Below, piece by piece: positions 43,002-51,559 of a stretch of DNA of 64,000 nt. The stretch's first letter is position 1. Every line of letters starts with the position of its first letter. The position numbers were made by a program, and so were the translations under genes. The notes under the pieces were generated by a model. It was not told the DNA's origin. It saw only the letters and a program-made list of their open reading frames with translations, and ran no database searches. The stretch is from Betaproteobacteria bacterium (GTDB taxonomy: Bacteria; Pseudomonadota; Gammaproteobacteria; Burkholderiales; Casimicrobiaceae): NCBI GenBank assembly GCA_016720425.1, contig JADKKQ010000001.1, positions 248,001 through 312,000 on the forward strand, read 5' to 3'.

Positions 43002-43958
43002 ATGAACCGACCCCTGGAAAATACCGCGATGGCGCTGAACATCAGCGCGGTCGAGCGCGAGACCGGCCTCTCCAAGGACGTCTTGCGGATGTGGGAGCGG
43101 CGCTACGGCTTTCCCAAGCCGCAGCGCGACGACAACGGCGAGCGGCAGTACACGGCGGCGGAGATCGCCAAGCTGCACGCCATCAAGCGGCTGATGGACG
43201 TCGGGATGCGGCCGGGCAAGATCATCCACGGCGCGCTGGACGAACTCAACGCGCTGGCCGAGGCGCGCACGCCGGCGCCGGCGGCGCCGCTGCCGCCCGA
43301 TTTCGAGCACGACCTGGTGGCGATGCTGCGCAGCCACGACGCGCCGGGGCTGCAGCACACGCTGGCGAACCTGCTGATGCGGCAGGGGCTGCAGAAGTTC
43401 GTGCTGGAAACCGTCACCCCGCTCAACCGGGCGGTCGGCGAAGCCTGGATGCGCGGCGAACTGCAGGTGTTCGAGGAGCACCTGTACACCGAGCAGTTGC
43501 AGGTCGCCCTGCGCACCGCGATCAACGCCTTCCCCCGGCAGACCGGAACGCCGAAGGTGCTGCTCACCACCTTTCCCGGCGAGCAGCACGGCCTGGGCCT
43601 GCTGATGGTCGAGGCGCTGCTCGTGCCCGAGGGTGCGCAGTGCATTTCGCTCGGCATCCAGACGCCGCTCGAGGACATCCGCCGGGCGGCGCTGGCCCAC
43701 AAGGTGCAGCTGGTCGCGCTGTCGTTCTCCGGCGCGTTCCCGGTGCGCCAGGCCACCGAGGGGCTGGCCGCGCTGCGGCGCGAGTTGCCGTCGTCGATCA
43801 CGCTCTGGGCCGGCGGCGAAATGACCCGGCGGGTGCGCAAGACGCTGCCGGGGGTGATCCTGATTCCCGATCTCGCGGCGTCGATCGGCGCGCTCAAGAG
43901 CTGGCGCGTCCATTGGGCGCAGGCCTCGGCGTGGCTGGCGGCGCAGGGCGAGCGCTGA
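43002..43958 (+). CDS. litR: CarH/LitR-type B12-binding MerR transcriptional regulator
   Basis: Predicted light-sensing repressor using adenosylcobalamin. N-terminal MerR HTH: ISAVERETGLSKDVLRMWER then RYGFP. The middle B12 four-helix region holds the family W-x9-E-H motif: Trp149, Glu159, His160 (AWMRGELQVFEEH). The B12-binding fold carries E-x-H-x-x-G with His196 in GEQHGLG, plus GGEMTRR. The residue after Trp149 is Met, where CarH has the His that replaces the lost adenosyl ligand. ATG 43002 is used; 42990 and 43029 are alternatives. It is divergent from the lipid operon it probably controls, with two identical operators between. 318 aa, no membrane segment. Confidence 0.9.
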   Translation: MNRPLENTAMALNISAVERETGLSKDVLRMWERRYGFPKPQRDDNGERQYTAAEIAKLHAIKRLMDVGMRPGKIIHGALDELNALAEARTPAPAAPLPPDFEHDLVAMLRSHDAPGLQHTLANLLMRQGLQKFVLETVTPLNRAVGEAWMRGELQVFEEHLYTEQLQVALRTAINAFPRQTGTPKVLLTTFPGEQHGLGLLMVEALLVPEGAQCISLGIQTPLEDIRRAALAHKVQLVALSFSGAFPVRQATEGLAALRRELPSSITLWAGGEMTRRVRKTLPGVILIPDLAASIGALKSWRVHWAQASAWLAAQGER

Positions 43959-44067
43959 CGTACAATCGGGGCGGCAGTTCACCTGCCGCCGCGGGGCGCT
44001 CCGCGCGCCCCTGCCGCGGCCGGCCCCGCGCCGCCGGCGCGGACGGCGGGCAGCCACCGGTCCCGAA

Positions 44068-45006
44068 ATGATCACGGCCATCACCATCGCCATCGTGCTG
44101 CTGGGCGTCTTCGGCGGCTACGCGTACTGGGCGGTCGGGGCGATCGCCGCCGGCGCGACCTGGTGGCCGTACGCCGCGGGACTGCTGCTGCTGCCCTTCG
44201 CCATCCCCTTCGCCGCCAGCGTCGCCTGGTTCGCGCTCGCGGCCTGGTTCGGCTCGCCGCCACCGCCCGACGCGCGCCTCGACTGGCGGCAACGGCTGGC
44301 GCTGTTCTGGGGCGAGATGTGCGCGATCGCCCGCTCGGGCCCGCGGATGGTGCTCTATCGCTGGCTGCTGCCCGATCCGCCGCCGGCGCCGGCGGCGTTG
44401 CCGGTGCTGCTGCTGCACGGCGTGCTGTGCAACGCCGGCGTGTGGCTCGGACTGCGCCGCCACCTGCGCGACCGGGGGCTCGGTCCCGTCTACACGCTGT
44501 CCTACGGGCCGCCGCTGGCGTCGATCGAGCTCTTCGCCCAGCAGCTGGCGGCCAAGATCGACGCCATCCTGCGCGACACCGGCGCCCGCCAGGTCGCGCT
44601 CGTCGGTCACAGCATGGGCGGCCTGGTCGCGCGGGCCTATCTGCGGCGCTTCGGCGCCGACAGGGTCCGGCTGCTGATGACGCTGGGCACGCCGCACCAC
44701 GGCAGCGTCCACGCGTACCTGTTTCCCGGAGCGTCCCTCGCGCAGCTGCGGCCCGGCAATCGCTGGCTCGCGACGCTCAACGGCGATCCGCTGCCGCCGC
44801 TGCGCCTGGTCGCGCTGTGGAGCCCGCACGACTCGATGGTCGCGCCGCAGTCCAGCGCCCGGCTCGACGGTGCGGCGGAGATCGTCGTCCGCGGCGTCGG
44901 GCACAACGCGCTGCTCGGCGATCCGGCCGTCTACGCCGCCGTCGAGCGCGAGCTCATCGCAGCCGGGGTCACCCCCGCTGCACCGACCAGGGCGGACGCT
45001 GCCTGA
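44068..45006 (+). CDS. Membrane-anchored alpha/beta hydrolase (triacylglycerol lipase-like)
   Basis: A 312-aa protein with two N-terminal membrane segments (AITIAIVLLGVFGGYAYW and LLLLPFAIPFAASVAWFALA) and a lipase domain: oxyanion region VLLLHGVLCNAG, nucleophile elbow ALVGHSMGGLVARAY, LGTPHHGS, acidic residue in LWSPHDSMV and His in VRGVGHNALL. The catalytic triad therefore seems complete. It faces away from the regulator and converges with the acyl-CoA reductase gene, fitting turnover of neutral or membrane lipids. Confidence 0.83.
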   Translation: MITAITIAIVLLGVFGGYAYWAVGAIAAGATWWPYAAGLLLLPFAIPFAASVAWFALAAWFGSPPPPDARLDWRQRLALFWGEMCAIARSGPRMVLYRWLLPDPPPAPAALPVLLLHGVLCNAGVWLGLRRHLRDRGLGPVYTLSYGPPLASIELFAQQLAAKIDAILRDTGARQVALVGHSMGGLVARAYLRRFGADRVRLLMTLGTPHHGSVHAYLFPGASLAQLRPGNRWLATLNGDPLPPLRLVALWSPHDSMVAPQSSARLDGAAEIVVRGVGHNALLGDPAVYAAVERELIAAGVTPAAPTRADAA

Positions 45007-45066
45007 GCGAGCAGCACGAAGGGGGTGCTGAGAGCGCTCGCCCCCCCGCGCCGCAGGGCGCGGGTG

Positions 45067-47058
45067 CTACCAGTGGATCCCCTGCGTCAGCTGGGCGAAG
45101 GCCATCTGCTCGGGCGACAGCGGCTCCTGCTGCGCGGCCTCGCCCTTCTTCCCCTGCGCGGCGGACGAGTCCGGGAACATGTTGAACGCGGTGTTGAGCA
45201 TGATCTGCGTGAGCCGGGGCGCCGCCGCGTGCGCGATCGCGCCGAAGATGCCCAGCCGCGTGGCGATGCGCACCGGCTTGTAGACGATCGCCTCGACGAC
45301 CAGGTCGGCCGCCTGCTCGGGCGAGAGCGTGGGCACGTTCTCGTACATCTTGGTCGGCGCGATCATCGGCGTGCGCACCAGCGGCATGTTGATGGTGGTG
45401 AACTTGATGCCCTTGTCGAGGAACTCCGACGCGGCGCAGGCGGAGAACGAGTCCAGCGCCGACTTCGACGCCACGTAGGCCGAGAAGCGCGGGGCGTTGG
45501 ACAGCACGCCGATCGAGCTGATGTTGATGATCTGGCCGCGCTTCTGCTCGATCATCTTCGGCAGGAAGCCCATGATGAGGCGCAGCGCGCCGAAGTAGTT
45601 CAGCTGCATCGTCCGCTCGAAGTCGTGGAAGCGGTCGAAGGAGTTGATGACGCCGCGCCGAATCGAGCGGCCCGCGTTGTTGACGAGGAAGTCGCAGCCC
45701 CCGTGCTCCTTCAGCACCCGCGCGACCAGCGCGTCGCAGGACGCCATGTCGGAGACGTCGGCGGTGACCATCCAGCAGCGCCCGCCGGCGGCCTCGATCT
45801 CCTTCTTGGTCTCGATCAGCTTCTCCTCGCCGCGCGCGACCAGGATCACCCTGGCCCCGGCGCCGGCCATCTTGATCGCCGTGGCCTTGCCGATTCCCGA
45901 CGAGCCGCCGGTGACGACGATCACCTTGTCCTTGACCCGGCCCGACAGCGTGCGGTCGATGAAGAGGTCGGGGTCGAGATTGCGTTCCCAGTAGTCCCAC
46001 AGCCTGGCGGCGTAGCTCTCCAGCGGCGGCACGGCGATGCCCGAGCCCTTCAGCGCCTTGGCGGCCTCGCGGTTGTCGTAGCGCGTCGGCCAGTTGATGA
46101 ACTGGAACACGTCGCGCGGAATGCCGAGGTCGACCAGCACCGCGCGCACCATCCGCTTGATCGGCGCCAGCGAGCCGATGCCGTAGAGGATCGGCGCCGG
46201 GATGAAGCCGAACATCCGCGCATTGAGGCGCATCGTCATCTGCGGCGCGTGCCCCGCCGCGGCGAAGATGTTCAGCACCTCGCCGATCCGGCGCGGGTCG
46301 GGATCGGTCAGGTGGAAGCACTTGCCGTCCAGCCCCTTCTTGTGCGCGAGGTGGTCCATCGCGTCGGCGACGAAATCGACGGGCACGATGTTGATGCGGC
46401 CGCCCTCGACGCCGATCGTGGGCATCCACGGCGGGAGCGCCTTGCGCATCCGCTGCAGGAACTTGAAGAAATAGTAGGGCCCGTCGATCTTGTCGATGTA
46501 GCCGGTCTTGGAGTGGCCGACGACGAAGCCCGGCCGGTAGATCCGGAACGGGCGCTTGCACTCGTGCCGGACGACGCCCTCGGACTCGTGCTTGGTGCTG
46601 AAGTACGGGTGGTCGAGGTCCTCGGCCTCCTCGAACATGTCCTCGCGGAACACGCCGTCGTAGAGGCCCGCGGCGGCGATCGAGCTCACGTGGTGGAAGC
46701 AGCCGGCACCGATGGCCTCCGCCAGCTGCACCGCATGGCGCGTGCCGTCGACGTTGGCGACCCGCTGCTCCTCGGCGCTGGCGTCGAGGTCGTAGACGGC
46801 GGCGAGGTGGAAGAAGTGCCGGACCTTGCCCTTCAGCCGGCGCAGGTCGGTGTCGGCGAGCCCGAGGTTCTTCTTGCCGAGGTCGCCGATGACGGCGATC
46901 ACCTGCTTGTCGTCGACGCCCCATTCCTCGCGCTGCGCCGCAAGCTTCTTCAGCGAGCTCCTGCGCACCAGCACGTGGACGGGCTCGCCGCGCTGGAGCA
47001 GGTTGGCGACGAGAAAACGGCCGATGAATCCGGTCGCGCCGGTGACGAAGTACGCCAT
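45067..47058 (-). CDS. Fatty acyl-CoA reductase, two-domain (wax ester pathway)
   Basis: Predicted to reduce fatty acyl-CoA to fatty alcohol with NADPH. The 663-aa protein fuses an N-terminal FAR/epimerase-like Rossmann domain (VTGATGFIGRFLVANLL, YxxxK as YFSTK) to a C-terminal classical SDR (VIVVTGGSSGIGKATAIKM, NNAGRSIRRG, YxxxK as YVASK). Length and architecture match the Marinobacter two-step FAR (about 660 aa). ATG 47058 has GGAGGAG 5-6 nt upstream; the open frame before it is not homologous. A wax ester synthase gene 1.3 kb away completes the pathway. Confidence 0.87.
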   Translation of the reverse strand: MAYFVTGATGFIGRFLVANLLQRGEPVHVLVRRSSLKKLAAQREEWGVDDKQVIAVIGDLGKKNLGLADTDLRRLKGKVRHFFHLAAVYDLDASAEEQRVANVDGTRHAVQLAEAIGAGCFHHVSSIAAAGLYDGVFREDMFEEAEDLDHPYFSTKHESEGVVRHECKRPFRIYRPGFVVGHSKTGYIDKIDGPYYFFKFLQRMRKALPPWMPTIGVEGGRINIVPVDFVADAMDHLAHKKGLDGKCFHLTDPDPRRIGEVLNIFAAAGHAPQMTMRLNARMFGFIPAPILYGIGSLAPIKRMVRAVLVDLGIPRDVFQFINWPTRYDNREAAKALKGSGIAVPPLESYAARLWDYWERNLDPDLFIDRTLSGRVKDKVIVVTGGSSGIGKATAIKMAGAGARVILVARGEEKLIETKKEIEAAGGRCWMVTADVSDMASCDALVARVLKEHGGCDFLVNNAGRSIRRGVINSFDRFHDFERTMQLNYFGALRLIMGFLPKMIEQKRGQIINISSIGVLSNAPRFSAYVASKSALDSFSACAASEFLDKGIKFTTINMPLVRTPMIAPTKMYENVPTLSPEQAADLVVEAIVYKPVRIATRLGIFGAIAHAAAPRLTQIMLNTAFNMFPDSSAAQGKKGEAAQQEPLSPEQMAFAQLTQGIHW

Positions 47059-47202
47059 GGTGACTCCTCCTCGTGCCGGCGGACGGCCGGCGCTGACTGT
47101 TGTTGTGTTGCCGCCGAAGGCCGTGCGCGGGATGGCAGCGTCCGCTTTCGCCTCGGCGGCGATTATACCGGCGGAACCCGGCACCGACCGCCGCCGCCGC
47201 GG

Positions 47203-47238
47203 TTTAGAGTGCTTGCTCTAGAGCGCAGACCCTAGAAT
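47203..47238 (+). promoter_or_regulatory. Phasin promoter/operator, storage-gene type
   Basis: TTAG-N9-TCTA (47204-47220; inner TAGAGTGCTTGCTCTA has a TAGAG/CTCTA dyad) followed after 12 nt by TAGAAT (47233-47238), a plausible -10 with about 45 nt leader to the phasin ATG. The same design precedes the second phasin and the FFLEELY gene. Confidence 0.55.
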
Positions 47239-47289
47239 ACTATCCGGGCCCGTGCAAATGCGGCGGGCGGTCATCGGGGGGAGCGCGCG

Positions 47290-47832
47290 ATGCTGAAGAA
47301 AGCGAAGGCGGAAATGGCCGGGGATTCGACCGAGTCGGCGAAGGACGTGTCGCAGTCGGTGCTGAACTCGTCGCATCAGATCTGGCTGGCCGGGTTAGGT
47401 GCCTTCTCGCGCGCCCAGGCCGAGGGAATGAAAGTGTTCGAGACACTGGTCAAGCAGGGCGAGCGGCTCGAGGAAAAGACCCGGCGCGCGGCGTCGGACA
47501 CCGCGGCTGCGGCACGCGGCGCCGCGCGAGCGAAGGCAAAGGAGATGCAGGAGATGGCCGGTGGAACCTGGGACAAGCTGGAGCAGGTGTTCGAGGCGCG
47601 CGTCGAGCGCGCGCTGTCGAAGCTCGGTGTCTACACGCAGAACGACGTCCAGCGGCTCGCCCAGCGCGTCGACGAACTCTCCGACGCCGTCAACCGGCTG
47701 CTGAAGGCCACGGGCGTCCAGCCCCGGACCGCTGCCGCCGCCGAGAAACCGGCCAGGAAGACGGTCCGCGGCGCCAAGGCCGCTGCCGCCAAGGCGACGC
47801 GCAAGGCCCCGCGCAAGGCTGCTGCCAAGTAG
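47290..47832 (+). CDS. Phasin with Ala/Lys-rich tail (PhaF/PhaI-like granule protein)
   Basis: A 180-aa amphipathic protein coating storage granules. The N-terminal domain has HQIWLAGLGAFSRAQAEG, then a long helical region with FETLVKQGERLEEKTR and LEQVFEARVERALSKLGVYT, matching the PF05597 granule-associated family. The C-terminus (about residue 145 on) is a histone-H1-like Ala/Lys/Arg tail that in PhaF contacts DNA. GGGGGAG precedes the ATG. Whether it coats PHA, wax ester granules, or both is not decidable here. Confidence 0.88.
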   Translation: MLKKAKAEMAGDSTESAKDVSQSVLNSSHQIWLAGLGAFSRAQAEGMKVFETLVKQGERLEEKTRRAASDTAAAARGAARAKAKEMQEMAGGTWDKLEQVFEARVERALSKLGVYTQNDVQRLAQRVDELSDAVNRLLKATGVQPRTAAAAEKPARKTVRGAKAAAAKATRKAPRKAAAK

Positions 47833-47901
47833 CGGTCACCAAGGGGGTGGATTGCCGGATGCTCCGCCGCGCCCGCGGCGGAGCGGGTCGTCACGCCGCC
47901 G

Positions 47902-48180
47902 TCAGTCGCGATTGAGCTTGTCGACCTGCTTGATGTACTGGGTCATCGCCTCGTCGCGGGTGGTTCCCTTGAGCTTCGCCCAGGCGTCGTATTTGGCGCC
48001 GCCGACGAAATCGAAGCCGCCCGGGCGCTCGCCCTTGACGTCGCCGTCGGTCGCCTGCTTGTAGAACGCGTAGAGCTTGAGCAGCGTGGCGTTGTCGGGC
48101 TTCTTCTTGGTCTTCTTCGCCGCTGCCGCCGCGGCTTCGAAGCTGGCCTTCAGGTCGTCCTTTTTCGGGGCTGCCGCCAT
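47902..48180 (-). CDS. Acyl-CoA-binding protein
   Basis: A 92-aa four-helix carrier of medium- to long-chain acyl-CoA in the cytoplasm. Signature LLKLYAFYKQATDGD, then GFDFVGGAKYDAWAKLKGTT and EAMTQYI, all conserved in ACBP. ACBPs are common in eukaryotes and scattered in bacteria. The gene is divergent from wax ester synthase (146-nt gap), so the pair may share control and supply acyl-CoA to it. A GGAGG-type site lies upstream of ATG 48180. Confidence 0.93.
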   Translation of the reverse strand: MAAAPKKDDLKASFEAAAAAAKKTKKKPDNATLLKLYAFYKQATDGDVKGERPGGFDFVGGAKYDAWAKLKGTTRDEAMTQYIKQVDKLNRD

Positions 48181-48326
48181 GGAACCGTCCTCCGGGAGAG
48201 ATTGACCCCGCCGCGGGGGTTTGTGCTACTTTAACGCGACTCCGAAAACCCGCGCAATCGCCGCGGCCCCGCCGCCGGCTCGCGACGGCAGGCGGGACCC
48301 ACCGAACTTTCGACCCCAGGACTCCC

Positions 48327-49784
48327 ATGGCCCGTCGCGAAAAGATCTCCGCGGTCGACACCGCGTGGTTGCGGATGGATCAGCCCGGCAACCTGATGAT
48401 GATCTGCGGCGTGCTCACCTTCGACGGGCGCGTCGAGCTGCAGCGCCTGCGCAAGGTCATCGAAAAGCGCTTCCTCTGCTTCAAGCGGTTCCTCGACATC
48501 CCGGTGTCCCAGCCCGGCGTCTCGTTCTGGGAGGCCGATGCGAGATTCGACCTCGACCACCACGTGGTGCACGTCGCGCTGCCGGGCCGGGGCGGCCGGC
48601 GCGAACTGCAGACGATGGTCAGCCGGCTCGCGAGCACGCCGCTCAACCCGGCGCGGCCGCTGTGGCAGTTCCACCTCGTCGACAACTACGCCGGCGGCAG
48701 CGCGCTCGTCGCGCGCATCCACCACTGCTACGCCGACGGCATCGCGCTGGTCCAGGTGATGCTGTCGATGACCGACGCGGCGCCGAGCGGCCCGCCGGCG
48801 CTGCCGGCACCGTCGCGGCGTCCGGCGCGCGCGCGCAAGGGCGACGTCGCGTCGGTGCTGATGCAGCCGTTCGCCGGCGCGATGAAGACGGCGCTGAAGA
48901 TCGGCTCGACGCTGATCGAGAAGGGCGTGGAGATCTGGCAGGACCCGGCCAAGGCGGTGGCGCTCGCCGAGCAGGGCGGCGCGCTGACCAGCGAGCTCGC
49001 CAAGCTCGCGCTGATGGGCCAGGATTCGCCGACCCGCTTCAAGGGCACGCCCGGGATCGCCAAGCGCGCGGCCTGGGCCGACCCGCTGCCGCTGCCCGAG
49101 GTGAAGGCGATCGGCAAGGCGCTGGGGGCGTCGGTCAACGACGTGCTGCTGTCCTGCGTCGCCGGCGCGCTGCGCGAGTACCTGGTCGAGAAGGGCGACC
49201 CGGTGGAGGGCCTCTCGCTGCGCGCGCTGGTCCCCGTCAATCTGCGGCCGCTGGAGAAGGCGTACAAGCTCGGCAACCAGTTCGGCCTGGTGTTCCTCGA
49301 CCTGCCGATAGGCATCGCCAATCCGGTCGAGCGCCTCTACGCGGTGCGCGCGAACATGCGCGCGCTCAAGGGCAGCTACCAGCCGGTGCTGACGCTGGGC
49401 CTGCTCGCCGCCGTCGGGGTCGGGCCCAAGCTCCTCCAGGACCAGTTGCTGCAGGCGCTCTCGCGCAACGCCTCGGCGGTCATGACCAACGTGCCCGGTC
49501 CGCAGGTGCCGCTGTACCTCGCGGGCGCGAAGATCGGCGCGCTGATGTTCTGGGTGCCGCAGTCCGGCGACATCGGCATGGGCGTGTCGATCCTGTCGTA
49601 TGACGGCGCGGTGCAGTTCAGCCTGATCACCGACCGCGGCCTGGTGCCCGACCCCGAGCACGTCATCCGGCGCTTCGCCCCCGAGTTCGAGAAGCTGATG
49701 CTGACCGCACTGCTGGCGCCGGACTGGGAGGGCGATCTCGATCCGGAAGTGGCGGCGCGGGCGGCCGGCGTTGCCGGCGGTTGA
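48327..49784 (+). CDS. Wax ester synthase/diacylglycerol O-acyltransferase (WS/DGAT)
   Basis: Joins acyl-CoA to a fatty alcohol (wax ester) or diacylglycerol (TAG). The 485-aa enzyme has the start AVDTAWLRMDQPGNLMMI, PLWQFHLVD, the catalytic HHxxxDG as His132-His133-Cys-Tyr-Ala-Asp137-Gly, and the C-terminal MTNVPGPQVPLYLAG. It is the full length of Acinetobacter/Marinobacter enzymes. With the adjacent fatty acyl-CoA reductase, a complete wax ester route is encoded. TAG synthesis is equally possible. Confidence 0.93.
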   Translation: MARREKISAVDTAWLRMDQPGNLMMICGVLTFDGRVELQRLRKVIEKRFLCFKRFLDIPVSQPGVSFWEADARFDLDHHVVHVALPGRGGRRELQTMVSRLASTPLNPARPLWQFHLVDNYAGGSALVARIHHCYADGIALVQVMLSMTDAAPSGPPALPAPSRRPARARKGDVASVLMQPFAGAMKTALKIGSTLIEKGVEIWQDPAKAVALAEQGGALTSELAKLALMGQDSPTRFKGTPGIAKRAAWADPLPLPEVKAIGKALGASVNDVLLSCVAGALREYLVEKGDPVEGLSLRALVPVNLRPLEKAYKLGNQFGLVFLDLPIGIANPVERLYAVRANMRALKGSYQPVLTLGLLAAVGVGPKLLQDQLLQALSRNASAVMTNVPGPQVPLYLAGAKIGALMFWVPQSGDIGMGVSILSYDGAVQFSLITDRGLVPDPEHVIRRFAPEFEKLMLTALLAPDWEGDLDPEVAARAAGVAGG

Positions 49785-49816
49785 CCCAGCGCCATCGAGC
49801 CTCCGGCGAGGATCTT

Positions 49817-49940
49817 CGTCGGAGCGGCCTCCGCCGCCAATGCAGCTTCGAGGACCTTTGTGGGAGCGGCTTCAGCCGCGAATCGCCGCTGCGAAGGCCC
49901 TGGTGGGAGCGGCTTCAGCCGCGAATCGCCGCTCCCACAG
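49817..49940 (+). repeat. Second cluster of REP-like palindromic repeats
   Basis: Two good copies of GGAGCGGCTTCAGCCGCGAA at about 49862-49882 and 49905-49925, a degenerate copy at 49820-49840 (GGAGCGGCCTCCGCCGCC) and a partial inverted end CCGCTCCCAC at 49929-49938. Same element as at 12.0 kb. It lies between the 3' ends of the wax ester synthase and TPR genes, a position that could shape mRNA 3' ends. Confidence 0.8.
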
Positions 49941-50018
49941 GAATTCGGCTCTCTTCGTGCCGACTCGAAAACGGCCTGCAACGCCTGATGCGCAACGGCC
50001 GCCGGCGCGGGCCGGCGC

Positions 50019-50795
50019 TTACGCCAGTTCCGCCTTCGCGTGCTCGACGTCCAGCCACTCCATCGCGTCGACGGGCTTGCAGGCGGCGGCCTCCTGGTAG
50101 AGCTTCTCCGCCTCGGCCATCCGGCTCTTGCCGAACAGCATGATCAGGCCGTTCGCGTATTCGATCCGCGCGATCGCCGCGTCGGGGTGGATCTTCAGCG
50201 AACGCTGGAAGTGCTCGAGCGCCGAGTCCTTCTTGGCGCCGTAGGTCATCCCGCCGACGAGGGCGCCGACCTTGTCGATCACTTCGGCCTGGTAGGCGCC
50301 GTAGGCCGTCTGCGCCTCGGCGTGCCTGGGCTCGAGTTTCAGCGCGGTGAGCAGCGCCTCCTTGATCCTGCCGCCGTAACCCTGCGCCAGCGCCTTGGCG
50401 ACCGAGATGCCCTGGCTGTAGCGGCCGAGCGCGTAGGCGTGCAGGTAGTGCGCGTTGGCGTCCTTGGGCGCCGCGCTGCGGCGCTCGTCGGCCCAGGCCG
50501 CGGCCTCCTCGAACAGCGCGAGCTTCGCCTTGTCGGATTTCTCGAGATAGGTCGCGTAGATCGCCTGCGCCTTGGCGGCCGCGTTGAGGCCGGCGCCGCC
50601 GGCGGCGATCCCCGCCTCGACCGCCGGCCCGAACTCGCCGGCGTGGTAGTGGCGCCACGCCTCGAGCACCGCGGCATCCTTCGGCAGCGGCTCGCAGTCG
50701 CCCTTGTGCAACCGGGCCCAGTGCTTCTTCAGCCCCGCGGCGTCGTGGGCGAAGGCCTTCCCGGGATGCGGGAACCTGATCCATTTTCTGGCCAT
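50019..50795 (-). CDS. TPR-like protein of unknown function
   Basis: A 258-aa mostly helical protein with tetratricopeptide-like repeats (AVLEAWRHYHAGEFGPAVEA; ALEHFQRSLKIHPDAAIARI; AEKLYQEAAACKPVDAME). It begins with the basic segment MARKWIRFPHPGKAF. GGAGGAG lies upstream of the ATG. It follows the TetR gene by 16 nt, so the two are probably co-transcribed. No enzyme motif is seen; a scaffold role on storage granules is possible only from context. Confidence 0.75.
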   Translation of the reverse strand: MARKWIRFPHPGKAFAHDAAGLKKHWARLHKGDCEPLPKDAAVLEAWRHYHAGEFGPAVEAGIAAGGAGLNAAAKAQAIYATYLEKSDKAKLALFEEAAAWADERRSAAPKDANAHYLHAYALGRYSQGISVAKALAQGYGGRIKEALLTALKLEPRHAEAQTAYGAYQAEVIDKVGALVGGMTYGAKKDSALEHFQRSLKIHPDAAIARIEYANGLIMLFGKSRMAEAEKLYQEAAACKPVDAMEWLDVEHAKAELA

Positions 50796-50811
50796 GGCGA
50801 ACTCTCCTCCG

Positions 50812-51459
50812 TCAGAGATAGTCGGCGCCCAACCGGTCGAGAAGCTTCCGGTCGCTGCCGACGAGATAGGGGGCGATCATCGACAGCACCTGATAGGCGC
50901 CGCGGCCGAAGTCGACCTCGTCGTCCTTCGTCCGGTTGGCCCGGCCCAGGCGCTGAAACGACTGCCAGTAGGTCGCGACCAGCACGACGTTCTGCGCCAG
51001 CGCGGCGACCTCGCGCTCGGACGCGCGCATCCTCCCGGCGGCGATCATGCCGCGGGACAGCGCCACCACGGTGTCGACGCCCCGGCGCAGCAGCTCACCG
51101 AAACGGGCGCCGATGCGGCGGTTGCGCGAGGCGAGCTCGTCGAGGTCGCGGTAGAGGAAGCGCGCCGCCCACATCTCCTCCTGCACCAGGTGCAGCAGCA
51201 GCCACAGGTCCTCGACGTGGGCCGGCCGGCCTTCGGGCGCGATCAGCAGCGGCAGCACCCGCGCCTCGAAGGCGGCGTAGAGCTCGCCGATGATCTCGTC
51301 CTTGTTGCGGAAGTGGTAGTACAGGTTGCCCGGCGAGATGTTCATCTCGTCGGCGATGTCGGCCGTCGTGATGTTCGGCTCGCCGAAACGATTGAACAGG
51401 TCGAGGCTCGTCTCGAGGATGCGCTCGCGGGTGCGGCGCGGTCGTTTTCTTTCCGCCAT
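50812..51459 (-). CDS. TetR/AcrR-family transcriptional regulator
   Basis: A 215-aa regulator with the TetR HTH at residues about 10-55: RERILETSLDLFNRFGEPNI, TTADIADEMNISPGNLYYHF, RNKDEIIGELY. The C-terminal ligand domain contains RLGRANRTKDDEVDFGRG. Similar TetR proteins sit beside phasin, FAR and acyltransferase genes and may sense acyl-CoA (context inference). It may recognise the TTAG-N9-TCTA sites at the phasin genes. The patatin gene lies upstream on the same strand. Confidence 0.9.
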   Translation of the reverse strand: MAERKRPRRTRERILETSLDLFNRFGEPNITTADIADEMNISPGNLYYHFRNKDEIIGELYAAFEARVLPLLIAPEGRPAHVEDLWLLLHLVQEEMWAARFLYRDLDELASRNRRIGARFGELLRRGVDTVVALSRGMIAAGRMRASEREVAALAQNVVLVATYWQSFQRLGRANRTKDDEVDFGRGAYQVLSMIAPYLVGSDRKLLDRLGADYL

Positions 51460-51559
51460 GGCAATCGAGCCCGACAGGGGGCGCGGCAGGCAGTGTAGTG
51501 CGACGGAGGGGCGGTGGCAAACGAGCGCACCGCCGCGACCCGGGCGGAGGAACCGCGCG

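Noticed and set aside
48201..48222. GC hairpin followed by TTT (CCCCGC/GCGGGG) as a terminator
   Set aside because: It lies between two divergent gene starts, where no transcript ends.
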